The notes below the pieces were generated by a model. That model was not told where the DNA came from, searched no databases, and saw only the letters and a program-made list of their open reading frames with translations. From the NCBI GenBank assembly GCA_031290375.1, contig JAITNR010000020.1, positions 1-34,847 of the forward strand: a DNA stretch of 34,847 nucleotides, read 5' to 3'. Position numbers and translations under genes: made by a program. Below are positions 10,863 through 20,602 of the stretch, piece by piece (the first letter of the stretch is position 1; every line of letters starts with the position of its first letter). The DNA comes from Prevotellaceae bacterium. Its GTDB lineage: Bacteria > Bacteroidota > Bacteroidia > Bacteroidales > Paludibacteraceae.

Positions 10863-10889
10863 TTAGCACCTCAAAAAAAAGATTTAGCC
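10863..10889 (+). repeat. Dispersed motif TTAGCACCTCAAAAAAAAGATTTAGCC
   Basis: Near-identical reverse complement at 15688-15712 and a variant at 5282-5304 (GTGCCTCCAAAAAAGATTTAGCAG). Confidence 0.6.
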
Positions 10890-10944
10890 AATTTAATTCT
10901 GTTTTTTACAAAATTAATTTTAACTTTGCAAAAAAAAGTACAAA

Positions 10945-11664
10945 ATGACAAAAGCGTCAAAAAAACTTGTTCAAAGGGTTGGAAACCGCAATCGTAAAAT
11001 CAAAATTCACAAGGAGGGAAAAACAATTTTAATTTCACTTTTTATTTTTCTTGTGGGAATTAATTTAATTTTTCACTTTTGGACCTCGTGGGGAGTGGGT
11101 TTTATCGTCAATTTTATTGTTTCTGTAGTAGCGTTTTGCTTTTTCCTTTTCTTTTTCAGAAATCCGTACAGGCTGACCAATATTGATGATGACAGTTTTG
11201 TGGTCGCCCCAGCTGACGGTCGGATAGTGGCAATCGAACTAACCGAAGAATGCGAATATTTTGAAGGCAAAAAAATGATACAGGTGTCGATTTTTATGTC
11301 TGTCTTTTCGGTTCACGCCAACTGGTATCCCATCAACGGCATCGTAAAATACACTAAGCACCACAACGGCAAGCATTTGGTAGCCTATTTGCCTAAGTCA
11401 AGCCACGAAAACGAGCACTCTTCCACCGTAATAGAAACCAAAACGGGCAAGCAGATACTTGTCAGGCAGATTGCGGGTACTTTGGCTCGGAGGATTGTTA
11501 CTTACGCCTCTGTTAATCATCCGGCACAAGTCAATCATCATCTTGGCTTTATCAAGTTTGGTTCACGGGTGGATATGTTTTTGCCCGAAGATTCGGAAAT
11601 CTTTGTTCGTATGAGCGAAAGCACAAAAGGCAACGAAACAATTATAGCAAAGTTGCCTGATTAA
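10945..11664 (+). CDS. psd: Phosphatidylserine decarboxylase
   Basis: FFRNPYR, VSIFMSVFSVHANWYPINGIV, and LGFIKFGSRVDMFLP with a GS autocleavage site. TAACTTTG -7-like element at 10921-10928. Confidence 0.93.
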   Translation: MTKASKKLVQRVGNRNRKIKIHKEGKTILISLFIFLVGINLIFHFWTSWGVGFIVNFIVSVVAFCFFLFFFRNPYRLTNIDDDSFVVAPADGRIVAIELTEECEYFEGKKMIQVSIFMSVFSVHANWYPINGIVKYTKHHNGKHLVAYLPKSSHENEHSSTVIETKTGKQILVRQIAGTLARRIVTYASVNHPAQVNHHLGFIKFGSRVDMFLPEDSEIFVRMSESTKGNETIIAKLPD

Positions 11665-11705
11665 TTTCATTTTTTAAAATAATATAATATTATATCAACA
11701 AAATT

Positions 11706-13001
11706 ATGAGAGTCAGATTAATAATAATGAATTTTCTGCAATTCGCAGTTTGGGGAGCGTATTTAACCTCAATGGGTTCGTATTTGGCTTCGGCTGGTAT
11801 GGGCACGAAAATCGGTTTTTTTTACTCAATGCAGGGAATTGTTTCGCTGCTGATGCCTGCACTGATGGGCATTGTGGCTGACAGGTGGATACCTGCGCAA
11901 AAACTTTTGGGTATTTGCCACGCACTTTCCGCAATGTTTATGTTTTTTGCGGGCTATTATGCGTTGGGAGCAGGAGACGCGGTGCAATTTTCAACGCTCT
12001 TTACATATTATTCGCTTAGCGTGGGGTTTTATATGCCCACCATCGCCCTGTCCAATTCGGTGGCATACAGTGTGTTAAACAAAGCAGGACTGGAAACGGT
12101 AAAACACTTTCCGCCAATTCGCGTCTTTGGCACCGTCGGATTTATTGTTGCAATGCTTGCGGTGAATTTTATCACCTCAAAGGGAATTGCCATTCAGCAT
12201 ACGCCAATCCAGTTTCTTGTTTCGGGCGATATTGGTTTAGTGCTGGCTATTTACGCTTTTACCCTGCCAAAATGTAACATAGACAAATCAAACAGAAAAC
12301 GTTCATTGTCTGAAGTGCTTGGGCTAAATGCTTTCGCACTTTTCAAACGCAAAAAAATGGCAATTTTCTTTATCTTTTCGATGCTTTTGGGGGCATCGCT
12401 GCAAATTACCAACGGCTATGCAAATCCTTTTATTACAGGGTTTTCCGAAGTAAAAGAATTTGCTCAAACCTGGGGGGCACAAAACGCAAACGCTTTGATT
12501 TCCCTCTCGCAAATTTCGGAAACGCTCTGTATTTTGCTCATACCATTTTTTCTTAAAAAATTTGGCATAAAAAAAGTTATGCTTATGTCGATGTTTGCGT
12601 GGGTTTTGCGTTTCGGCTTTTTCGGCTTGGGCAACCCCGGTAACAATGTTTGGCTTTTTGTCCTTTCAATGATTGTTTATGGCATTGCGTTTGACTTCTT
12701 CAATATTTCAGGCTCGCTTTTTGTGGACAGGGAGACTGATACCTCCATACGTTCGAGTGCCCAGGGACTGTTTATGATGATGACTAACGGTTTTGGAGCT
12801 ACCATCGGAATGTTGGGGGCACAGTCGGTTGCAAATCGTTTTGTCTATTCGCAGACAGACCCGCTGGCGAAGATTGAAGGGTGGCAGACGGCTTGGTTTA
12901 TTTTTGCCCTTTACGCTCTTGTGGTCGGCATCGCATTTGCATTTATTTTTAAATATAAGCACGATTCCAATAACGGTGGAGAATTGAGAGTGGAGAGTTG
13001 A
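11706..13001 (+). CDS. Nucleoside permease, MFS (NupG/XapB-type)
   Basis: MRVRLIIMNFLQFAVWGAYLTSMGSYL, polytopic protein, NGFGATIGMLGAQ. Confidence 0.88.
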   Translation: MRVRLIIMNFLQFAVWGAYLTSMGSYLASAGMGTKIGFFYSMQGIVSLLMPALMGIVADRWIPAQKLLGICHALSAMFMFFAGYYALGAGDAVQFSTLFTYYSLSVGFYMPTIALSNSVAYSVLNKAGLETVKHFPPIRVFGTVGFIVAMLAVNFITSKGIAIQHTPIQFLVSGDIGLVLAIYAFTLPKCNIDKSNRKRSLSEVLGLNAFALFKRKKMAIFFIFSMLLGASLQITNGYANPFITGFSEVKEFAQTWGAQNANALISLSQISETLCILLIPFFLKKFGIKKVMLMSMFAWVLRFGFFGLGNPGNNVWLFVLSMIVYGIAFDFFNISGSLFVDRETDTSIRSSAQGLFMMMTNGFGATIGMLGAQSVANRFVYSQTDPLAKIEGWQTAWFIFALYALVVGIAFAFIFKYKHDSNNGGELRVES

Positions 13002-13193
13002 CAAAATGGCACAACGCTCTGCATCATTGCGAGTTCCAAAGGGCAAACAATCTATATGCGATGGATTGCTTTGGGTTATTGCCTCTGCACAAAGACAAGA
13101 GAAAATGTTCTTTGACAGGATCGGTTAGTCCATTCAAATGAAAAACGATATAAATAACAGGCTTTAGCCAAACAAACAATTAATAGCGAACAG

Positions 13194-14186
13194 ATGAACT
13201 CAAACTTTATAGATTACGTAAAAATATATTGTCGTTCGGGCAATGGCGGTGCAGGCTCTACGCATTTTCATCGGGAAAAATTCGTTCCCAAAGGCGGACC
13301 CGACGGCGGGGACGGTGGACGTGGCGGACATGTCATTCTGCGAGGCAGTAAGGATTATTGGACTTTGTTACATCTGAAATATGCCCGTCATATTTTTGCA
13401 GGACACGGGGGACATGGTAGTGGTAGTCGCAGTTTTGGCAAGGATGGTGAGGACAGAACTATCACAGTTCCCTGTGGCACAGTTGCCTGCGATGCTGTAA
13501 CGAGAGAATTTCTGTGCGATATTACCGAAGATGGACAGGAGGAAATTCTTCTCAAGGGCGGACGTGGTGGTTTGGGTAACTGGCATTTCAAAACCGCCAC
13601 CAATCAAACCCCCCGCTATGCACAGCCGGGTGAACCTATGCTGGAAAAAGAGGTTATCCTCGAACTTAAAGTACTGGCAGATGTGGGTTTGGTAGGCTTT
13701 CCAAATGCAGGCAAATCAACCTTGTTGTCCGTGATTTCAGCCGCGAAACCCGAAATTGCCGATTATCCATTTACAACGCTTGTGCCAAATCTCGGTATTG
13801 TGCCGTACAGGGACGGAAAGTCGTTCTGTGTTGCCGACATACCGGGCATCATAGAGGGGGCTGCCGAAGGTAGAGGGTTGGGATTGAGGTTTTTACGCCA
13901 TATCGAAAGAAACTCTATCCTGCTTTTTCTTGTGCCCGCCGATAGCAACGATATTAAAAAAGAGTATGAAATTCTTCTCTCCGAACTGGAAAGATATAAT
14001 CCAGAACTGCTTGATAAACAACGAATTTTGGCTGTTTCAAAAATTGATATTCTCGGAGAAAATATGATCAAAGAGCTGAAAAAAACATTGCCGGAAAATG
14101 TACCACATATCTTTTTTTCGTCGATAACCCGTTTTGGACTGGAAAATCTTAAAGATATGCTCTGGCAGAAGTTGAATGAACTGTAA
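13194..14186 (+). CDS. obg: GTPase Obg/CgtA
   Basis: Gly-rich Obg fold ([22 protein letters not shown]), [38 protein letters not shown]. Confidence 0.97.
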   Translation: MNSNFIDYVKIYCRSGNGGAGSTHFHREKFVPKGGPDGGDGGRGGHVILRGSKDYWTLLHLKYARHIFAGHGGHGSGSRSFGKDGEDRTITVPCGTVACDAVTREFLCDITEDGQEEILLKGGRGGLGNWHFKTATNQTPRYAQPGEPMLEKEVILELKVLADVGLVGFPNAGKSTLLSVISAAKPEIADYPFTTLVPNLGIVPYRDGKSFCVADIPGIIEGAAEGRGLGLRFLRHIERNSILLFLVPADSNDIKKEYEILLSELERYNPELLDKQRILAVSKIDILGENMIKELKKTLPENVPHIFFSSITRFGLENLKDMLWQKLNEL

Positions 14187-14203
14187 TTTACGAATTACAC
14201 ACC

Positions 14204-14665
14204 TTATTTGCTCAGCAAATACTGCTTAATTTCGTTTTCGAGTTGGGCTTTATCTCTGTAGCCCGATACCATAGTAGGTTGCTTGCCGATTGGCACAAAC
14301 AAAATTGCGGGAATGCTGTTTATTCCGAACAATGCAGCAAGTTCCTGTTCTTTTTGGGTATCAATCTTATATACGTAAATTTGGTCTTTGTAAAGAGTTG
14401 CAATTTCGTCCACAATTGGCGACAGCATACGGCAGGGGCGACACCAGTCGGCATAAAAGTCTATGATACAAGGCTTGTCACCGAGATATTTCCAATCGTT
14501 AGACTCACCTGATTTATAATCAACAACTTTCTTTTTAAAAGTTTCTTTTGTGAGAAATTCAGGCTTTATTTTTGTTCCCTGAACATCGGTTTTAGTTTGC
14601 CCAAAGGCTATGAACATCAACGATGTAGATAAAAATACCGTCAAAACGATTTTAAAATTTTTCAT
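14204..14665 (-). CDS. Exported thioredoxin-family protein
   Basis: N-terminal signal-like segment and FYADWCRPCRMLSPIVDEIA. Confidence 0.9.
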   Translation of the reverse strand: MKNFKIVLTVFLSTSLMFIAFGQTKTDVQGTKIKPEFLTKETFKKKVVDYKSGESNDWKYLGDKPCIIDFYADWCRPCRMLSPIVDEIATLYKDQIYVYKIDTQKEQELAALFGINSIPAILFVPIGKQPTMVSGYRDKAQLENEIKQYLLSK

Positions 14666-14776
14666 AATTTTGGGTTATTTATAATCTATGTTTAGATAAT
14701 AATTTCTGTTTATGGTTTAATTAAGATTTTTGCTTGTAAGTCGCAAGTTTTTAATATGAAATATTGGTTTTATTTT

Positions 14777-15484
14777 TCAGTGAAAAAAGATATTCTCTAT
14801 TAAAAGATAAATGCTTGTCAGTACAAATATTGCACCTGTTATTTTTACGAACCATCGTCCCAGTTTGTCTGCTATTTTGTAAAATTTGTCTATTTTATTC
14901 AACCCAAAAGTCATTATAATTGTTATCAGAACAATAATTAAAACTGTTGCCAAAACAAAAACAAACGGTAAAACTATACCATAACTGACAGATAATGAGA
15001 GCGGTAATAAAATTCCAAAAAACAAAATTACGTTTGCAGGACAAAATATAAGCGAAAGTACTGCCCCTAATACAAAGGCTCTGATATTGTTGTGTTTAAA
15101 TCGGTGTCCAATTTTTTCTGCCGAAAACGATATTCTTAACCACGAAATTTTATCTGCAAAAATCAAGGCTAATCCGAAGATAAACAATATCGGAACTAAA
15201 ACAATTTCCCCCCAAGTATCGAAAAAACTTTGAAAATGCGAAATCGAATAACCTTTTTTAAGAATTAAAACAAGCCCCAGCCCCAGCCCTGCCAATACTA
15301 ATGTTCTGCCCAAAATATAAAAAAGACTGTTTAAAAGAATTATCTTTTTATGAGCATAATCCTTTGTTAAATAGCCTATTGCTGAAATATTTACAAGCAA
15401 AGTGCAAGGGTCAAGCATAAAAACGAACCCTAAAACAAAAGCGACCAGGCAAGGTGATGATATATTTTGAACGAAATCAATCAT
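14777..15484 (-). CDS. CcdA/DsbD-family thiol-disulfide transmembrane protein (ArsG-like variant possible)
   Basis: Polytopic, FVFMLDPCTLLVNISAIGYL and LIFCPANVILFFGI. Start corrected to MIDFVQN at 15484 because the longer ORF runs into the tRNA. Confidence 0.8.
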   Translation of the reverse strand: MIDFVQNISSPCLVAFVLGFVFMLDPCTLLVNISAIGYLTKDYAHKKIILLNSLFYILGRTLVLAGLGLGLVLILKKGYSISHFQSFFDTWGEIVLVPILFIFGLALIFADKISWLRISFSAEKIGHRFKHNNIRAFVLGAVLSLIFCPANVILFFGILLPLSLSVSYGIVLPFVFVLATVLIIVLITIIMTFGLNKIDKFYKIADKLGRWFVKITGAIFVLTSIYLLIENIFFH

Positions 15485-15519
15485 TTTGAGGATAATTCGA
15501 TTGAAAATGAGACATGATT

Positions 15520-15608
<89 letters not shown>

Positions 15609-15640
15609 TTTTAACAATATATGAAAAAATAAATTTAGCA

Positions 15641-15648
15641 CAAAGGTA
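15641..15648 (-). promoter_or_regulatory. -7 element upstream of tRNA-Ser
   Basis: Minus strand reads TACCTTTG. No clear -33 TTTG was seen. Confidence 0.45.
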
Positions 15649-15731
15649 ATATTTTTTTTTGAAAATATGATATTTGTTTCAGAAGGGTTAAATCTTTTTT
15701 TGAGGTGCTAAATAGTGTTCAAAATCAGGCA

Positions 15732-15960
15732 CAAAAAATAAATAATTTGTAATGTTTTTAATTTCTGGATTGCTTCGTTCCTTGCAATGACTGAATAATG
15801 AATAATGAAAAATGAAAAAATGCGGACTTTGCGTGATAATTGCATTTATGCACGTAGGGCATCCATATCAATAGAAAAATATGGAATACAACATGTATTT
15901 ATGTCCGTAGGACAGAATGTGAATAAGCTTAAGTGAAACTTACGGCTAAAGACAACCGGC
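15732..15960. repeat. Composite dispersed repeat region
   Basis: 15732-15791 matches 18790-18848. 15811-15875 matches 21399-21464. The continuation GTCCGTAGGACAGAATGTGAATAA...GTGAAACTTACGG resembles repeats I recall from Bacteroidetes genomes. Confidence 0.7.
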
Positions 15961-16065
15961 ACCATTTTTGAAAAAACAAATAAATATGATGTTATTTTAC
16001 ATAAAACACGAAATATAGCATAATTAGCCACTACAAAAACAACTTTTACTCAAAAAGTGCCATTT

Positions 16066-16356
16066 TTACACAGTTTGGATATGGGGATTGGGGGATAGAG
16101 TGTCGAAGTCAGGAGATTTGATAAAGTCAAGTATATTGGCAGCTTGGCAAACTTCTATTAGTTGTTCAAAATTTATTTCATTATCGGAAATTGCGATATT
16201 TTCGGCGATTGTTCCGCTAAAAATTTTGCCGTCCTGCAGCACAATTCCGCATTGATCACGCCATTCGTCCGTAAAAATTTCATTAATGTTTTTGTCGTTC
16301 AAAAATATTTTGCCAATTTCAATGTTGTAATGTGCCAAAAGTAATTTTATACTTTA
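16066..16356 (-). pseudogene. Remnant of an ABC transporter ATPase domain (peptide/bacteriocin-exporter type)
   Basis: KLLLAHYNIEIGKIFLNDKNINEIFTDEWRDQCGIVLQDGKIFSGTIAENIAISDNEINFEQLIEVCQAANILDFIKS includes the Q-loop region. It lacks Walker A upstream and the signature/Walker B downstream. Confidence 0.75.
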
Positions 16357-16465
16357 CTAACACTAAAGTTCCAAATTTTTGATAACTACAATGCACAAAA
16401 CTATGCCGCGTAAAGTATAACTTGTGATTGTCTTGATTTTAAAATATAATTGAGTTGCGGCAACG

Positions 16466-17758
16466 TTACAGTCTTCCATCCACAAACCGTCTATCAAGTG
16501 TGGCTTTTACATCGAATACTACTACCCCGTTTTTGTGGTATGTTTCAAAGTCTAATTTCTGGAAATCGTTGTGTGCAACGGCATGTATTACAGCCTGATA
16601 TGTCTTTTCCGTGTTCAGTTTGGCGATAATATCAATGCCATACTCGTGTTTCACTTCCTCTGCCGATGCCCAAGGGTCATAAATATCTACATTTACTCCA
16701 AATTCGCACAATTCGCGATAGATATCCACCACTTTGGTGTTGCGAATGTCAGGGCAATTTTCCTTGAAAGTAACTCCAAGCAACAGTACGTTCGAGCCTT
16801 TGACCTTTTGGTCTTTCTGCATCATCAGTTTCAGCACTTTGTTGGCGATAAACGGTGCTACACTGTTGTTTACATGCCGCCCCGAGAGTATCACCTGCGG
16901 AATGTAACCCATTGATTCTGCCTTACTTGCAAGATAATACGGGTCAACGCTGATACAGTGTCCGCCCACAAGTCCGGGACTATATTTGAGAAAATTCCAT
17001 TTAGTGCCTGCCGCCTCTATCACATCGTTTGTGTCGATGCCGATTTTATCAAAAATCAAAGCCAATTCATTTACAAAAGAGATATTTACGTCTCTTTGCG
17101 AATTTTCAATAATTTTAGATGCTTCGGCTACCTTGATACAGGGTGCTTTGTGTGTGCCAGCCTCAATGATAGAGGCATAGAGGTTATCCACATAGTCGGC
17201 AATTTCAGGGGTAGAGCCTGATGTAACCTTTTTAATTTTTGTCAGGGTATTTATCTTGTCGCCCGGATTGATACGTTCGGGGCTGTAGCCTGCAAAAAAG
17301 TCTCTGTTGAACTTCAATCCGGAAACATTTTCGATAACGGGGATACAATCATCTTCAGTACAACCGGGATAAGTAGTTGATTCATAAATCACTACACTTT
17401 TTTTGGAAATTACCCGTCCAAGCATCTCCGAAGCCTCAATAAGAGACATAAGGTCGGGTTTGTTGAAGTTATCAATCGGGGTAGGCACGGTAACTATAAA
17501 GGTGTTGTATTCCCTGAGATCTATCTCTTTACAAGAAAAAGCAAGTCCTGTTTCTCCATTTTTCCTCAAATCCATCACCTGCTTCATCTCTTGCAGGTCT
17601 GCTTCAAGAGTATGGTCTTTGCCCTGTTGCAATTCTGCAACTCGCTGAGTATTAATGTCAAAACCCAATACATCATACTTTTTGCCGTACTCAATAGCCA
17701 ACGGCAAACCTACATAACCTAATCCAATAACAGCAATTTTGGGTGTATTTAATTTCAT
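16466..17758 (-). CDS. Nucleotide-sugar (UDP-GalNAc/GlcNAc) dehydrogenase, WbpA/TviB-like
   Basis: IAVIGLGYVGLPLAIEYGKKYDVLGFDIN, STTYPGCTEDDCIPVIE, PGLVGGHCISVDPYYLASKAE. Confidence 0.92.
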   Translation of the reverse strand: MKLNTPKIAVIGLGYVGLPLAIEYGKKYDVLGFDINTQRVAELQQGKDHTLEADLQEMKQVMDLRKNGETGLAFSCKEIDLREYNTFIVTVPTPIDNFNKPDLMSLIEASEMLGRVISKKSVVIYESTTYPGCTEDDCIPVIENVSGLKFNRDFFAGYSPERINPGDKINTLTKIKKVTSGSTPEIADYVDNLYASIIEAGTHKAPCIKVAEASKIIENSQRDVNISFVNELALIFDKIGIDTNDVIEAAGTKWNFLKYSPGLVGGHCISVDPYYLASKAESMGYIPQVILSGRHVNNSVAPFIANKVLKLMMQKDQKVKGSNVLLLGVTFKENCPDIRNTKVVDIYRELCEFGVNVDIYDPWASAEEVKHEYGIDIIAKLNTEKTYQAVIHAVAHNDFQKLDFETYHKNGVVVFDVKATLDRRFVDGRL

Positions 17759-17839
17759 TGTGTTTATATTTTTTTAGACGGCGAACCGGAGAAAGCCGTA
17801 ATTTGCAATTAAAATCTTGGCTCTGTTATCATTATATTT

Positions 17840-18766
17840 TTATCTCAAATAAAGCACCATTCCTTCTCTGGCGGGGATACCATAGGTAATATTGTTGCGC
17901 CTATACAGTGATTTTAGGGTAATACCAAATTTTTGTGCAACAGAGTGCATGGAATCACCTACCCCAACGGAATAATTCCTGCTGTTCTCATTAGCCTTAT
18001 TTTTTTTTCTCGTGGTATAAACATAGGTACCCGCACTGAGAGTTGCGTCTTCAAACATATCGTTGTAATAGAGTAATATTTTGATATTACGCTTGTTAAG
18101 AGCTACGGATACGTCTTCAATGGTAGCGTCCTGTTTCAATTTATAGCAGGTAATTCCGTTGTTTTGGGTTCTTATGAGCAAATCTGAAAATTCTTCAGTA
18201 TTTTCAGAAGAATATTTTTTTCTTTCATCTTTGCTTGAAATCGCATCACCTTTACTGTTGTAAGTCAAGTAAATTAGATCATTAAGATTATAATCTTCTA
18301 TAAGAATTATCAGTTTGTTTGCATAATTTTTATCGGTAGCGTAGCCTGCTTTTTGCAAGCCGTTTGCCCACGATTGATAATCTTTCAGCGGATATTTAAA
18401 CAGAGGCTCATAACGCGGACGTTTGAGAAACTCCGAATGGTCTTCGTATGACTCAATAACCTCATTATATTTGCGAAAACACTCTTGAATGCGGTCATCG
18501 TCCTTGTTGATGGTTTTCCCTGTCCAATTGCTGCCACACTTCACCCCAAAGAAATTTTTGCCTTTTACTGCCAGCATACTTTCCCCCGCAGCCGACTCCA
18601 AAAGAGCCTGAGCCATAGTAATACTCGCAGGAATACCGTGTATGTGCTGCTCTCTTACCGCCAAATCCTTGTATTTTTCTATAAATTCAACATATTTGGT
18701 TTTTTTTTGAGCAAAAACAACTAAAATACTGCTACACAATAGAATAATCAACGATATTTTCTTCAT
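17840..18766 (-). CDS. Exported glucosaminidase (FlgJ/LytG-like) with C-terminal LysM
   Basis: Signal peptide, GIPASITMAQALLESAAGES, FFGVKCGSNWTGKT, C-terminal SVGVGDSMHSVAQKFGITLKSLYRRNNI. Confidence 0.9.
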   Translation of the reverse strand: MKKISLIILLCSSILVVFAQKKTKYVEFIEKYKDLAVREQHIHGIPASITMAQALLESAAGESMLAVKGKNFFGVKCGSNWTGKTINKDDDRIQECFRKYNEVIESYEDHSEFLKRPRYEPLFKYPLKDYQSWANGLQKAGYATDKNYANKLIILIEDYNLNDLIYLTYNSKGDAISSKDERKKYSSENTEEFSDLLIRTQNNGITCYKLKQDATIEDVSVALNKRNIKILLYYNDMFEDATLSAGTYVYTTRKKNKANENSRNYSVGVGDSMHSVAQKFGITLKSLYRRNNITYGIPAREGMVLYLR

Positions 18767-18789
18767 ATATTTTGTACTTTTTTAGGGAT

Positions 18790-18900
18790 GAAAAATAAAT
18801 AACTTGTAATGTTTTTAATTTCCGGTTTGCTTCGTTTTGCGCAATGACGCATTGCTTTTGGGCTTCGCGTCATTGCGAGTAACGAGCAATCCTGACTTGT
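18790..18900. repeat. Dispersed repeat including the CGTCATTGCGAG/GCAATC palindromic element
   Basis: AAAAATAAATAACTTGTAATGTTTTTAATTTCCGG... shared with 15732-15791, plus gcgcaatgacgcattgc...gcgtcattgcgagtaacgagcaatc. Confidence 0.7.
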
Positions 18901-18904
18901 TTTT

Positions 18905-19222
18905 TTACATTTCAAATGAATAGTCCATCAAGGGAGCGTGCTGTTGTGCTCCATAAACGTCTGTTTCTCCGAATGCACCCGACGGCAACGGGCGAACTAT
19001 CGTAACCTTTACCGCCTTTGCAGGCTCAAAATAGACCACTTTAATGATGTGTTCCTGTGGAATTTGATAAAGTTCGGCGAACATTTTTTCGTTAAAAACA
19101 TTGTTCTCCTTAGCTTTGTAAAACATCTCAAAATCAGTGAATATCACATCAAAAGTCAGTTCGTAAGGACCTGAATTTTTGCTTCTGATAACAGAGGCAA
19201 TATTTTTTAAATCGTATTTCAT
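18905..19222 (-). CDS. DUF4387-like protein
   Basis: IRSKNSGPYELTFDVIFTDFEMFYKAKENN...KVTIVRPLPSGAFGETDVYGAQQHAPLMDYSFEM. Confidence 0.8.
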   Translation of the reverse strand: MKYDLKNIASVIRSKNSGPYELTFDVIFTDFEMFYKAKENNVFNEKMFAELYQIPQEHIIKVVYFEPAKAVKVTIVRPLPSGAFGETDVYGAQQHAPLMDYSFEM

Positions 19223-19292
19223 AAATGTGTTTTAATTTTTTTTAGATTGTAAAATTAATATATTTTTTTGGTTTTTGGGTATTTTTCACATA

Positions 19293-19320
19293 AAAAAAAC
19301 TGCCTTGCAGCAGTTTTTTT
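19293..19320. terminator. Bidirectional intrinsic terminator next to ssb
   Basis: AAAAAAACTGC-CTTGCA-GCAGTTTTTTT, 11-bp perfect stem with A/T tracts on both sides. Confidence 0.85.
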
Positions 19321-19323
19321 GTT

Positions 19324-19776
19324 TTAGAAAGGCAGGTCGTTGTTGCCGTCAGGCTCTATTACAGGAGCATCAGCGGAATAATCGTTTGTTGAAACTGAAC
19401 CTGAGTAATTATTTGACTCTTTGGGCTCGTCTGAAATAGTGCCTTTTTTGTCCAACAATTCCAAGTTATCAACAACAACCTCAGTTACATAGCGTTTTAT
19501 GCCTGTCTTATCTTCGTAAGAACGGCTTGTGATTTTACCTTCAATAAAGATTTTACTTCCTTTTCGGATGTATTTTTCAGCCACTTCTGCCAATCCACGC
19601 CAGAGCACTATGTTGTGCCATTCGGTTTTGTCGGGTACCACTGTACCGTCTGCCTTTGTGTAGCCTCTGTCTGTGGTTGCAAGTGTAAATGAGGCTTTTC
19701 TGGTATTGCTGTCAAAATAATGAACTTCGGGGTCTCTGCCTACGTTGCCAATGAGAAAAACTTTGTTAAGTGCCAT
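19324..19776 (-). CDS. ssb: Single-stranded DNA-binding protein
   Basis: MALNKVFLIGNVGRDPEVHYF...WHNIVLWRGLAEVAEKYIRKGSKIFIEGKI...DDLPF-like tail (NNDLPF). Confidence 0.96.
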   Translation of the reverse strand: MALNKVFLIGNVGRDPEVHYFDSNTRKASFTLATTDRGYTKADGTVVPDKTEWHNIVLWRGLAEVAEKYIRKGSKIFIEGKITSRSYEDKTGIKRYVTEVVVDNLELLDKKGTISDEPKESNNYSGSVSTNDYSADAPVIEPDGNNDLPF

Positions 19777-19952
19777 AATTGAAAATGTGTATGTAAATAA
19801 GTTAGGTAATATGCTGTAAATTATGTAAAAACAATGCTAATAACTCTATCCCTGCTTGAGTTTCTGAAATCTAAGACTGACTTGTCTTTCTCCATTCGTT
19901 AATTCATTTATTAAAAATGCAAATTTACAAATTTTTTAATAAAAACAAAAAA

Positions 19953-20519
19953 TTATTTGTTATTAAATTTATTCATTGCCCTTGAAAGTCCCTCCAAACA
20001 GAACGATTTTATGGCTTCTACGGCTAAATCTATCTTTTCATCAACGATTTTTCTCTCCTCTTCCGAAAATTTTCCCAGAACAAAATGAATTTGTGCCCCT
20101 TGCAAAAAATCATTGCCAATACCAAATTTAAGACGTGGATATTGCTGATTTTCAATCATTTCTTCGATGCTTTTCAGTCCGTTATGTCCTGCACTGCTGC
20201 CATTACCCCTCAAACGGACAGCACCGATAGGCAACGAAATATCGTCAACAATTACCAAAAGTTGTTCTGTCGGAATGTTCTCTTTCTGCAACCAATAACG
20301 AATTGCTTTTCCACTATTATTCATATAAGTTGATGGTTTTAAGAGAATTAGCGTGTGATTTTTTAACCTTAATTCTGCCACTGCTCCGTAACGTTTATTC
20401 ACGTCAAAAGCTGCATCAGAAGCCTTTGCCAGAGCATCTAGTACGTCAAAACCTATATTATGGCGGGTATGAGCGTATTCTTCCCCGATGTTTCCCAATC
20501 CTGCAACAAGATATTTCAT
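19953..20519 (-). CDS. pth: Peptidyl-tRNA hydrolase
   Basis: MKYLVAGLGNIGEEYAHTRHNIGFDVLD, KPSTYMNNSGKAI, GHNGLKSIEE. Confidence 0.96.
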   Translation of the reverse strand: MKYLVAGLGNIGEEYAHTRHNIGFDVLDALAKASDAAFDVNKRYGAVAELRLKNHTLILLKPSTYMNNSGKAIRYWLQKENIPTEQLLVIVDDISLPIGAVRLRGNGSSAGHNGLKSIEEMIENQQYPRLKFGIGNDFLQGAQIHFVLGKFSEEERKIVDEKIDLAVEAIKSFCLEGLSRAMNKFNNK

Positions 20520-20602
20520 AAATTATGAACTGTTTTTAGCAAAAAAACACAAAAACAGGTAAAAATCCCTGCTCCTGTGTTTTTATTAATTAACCGCAGC
20601 AA

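Noticed and set aside
15846-16031. 61-aa minus-strand ORF
   Set aside because: Lies within the dispersed repeat. No recognisable domain or plausible coding context.
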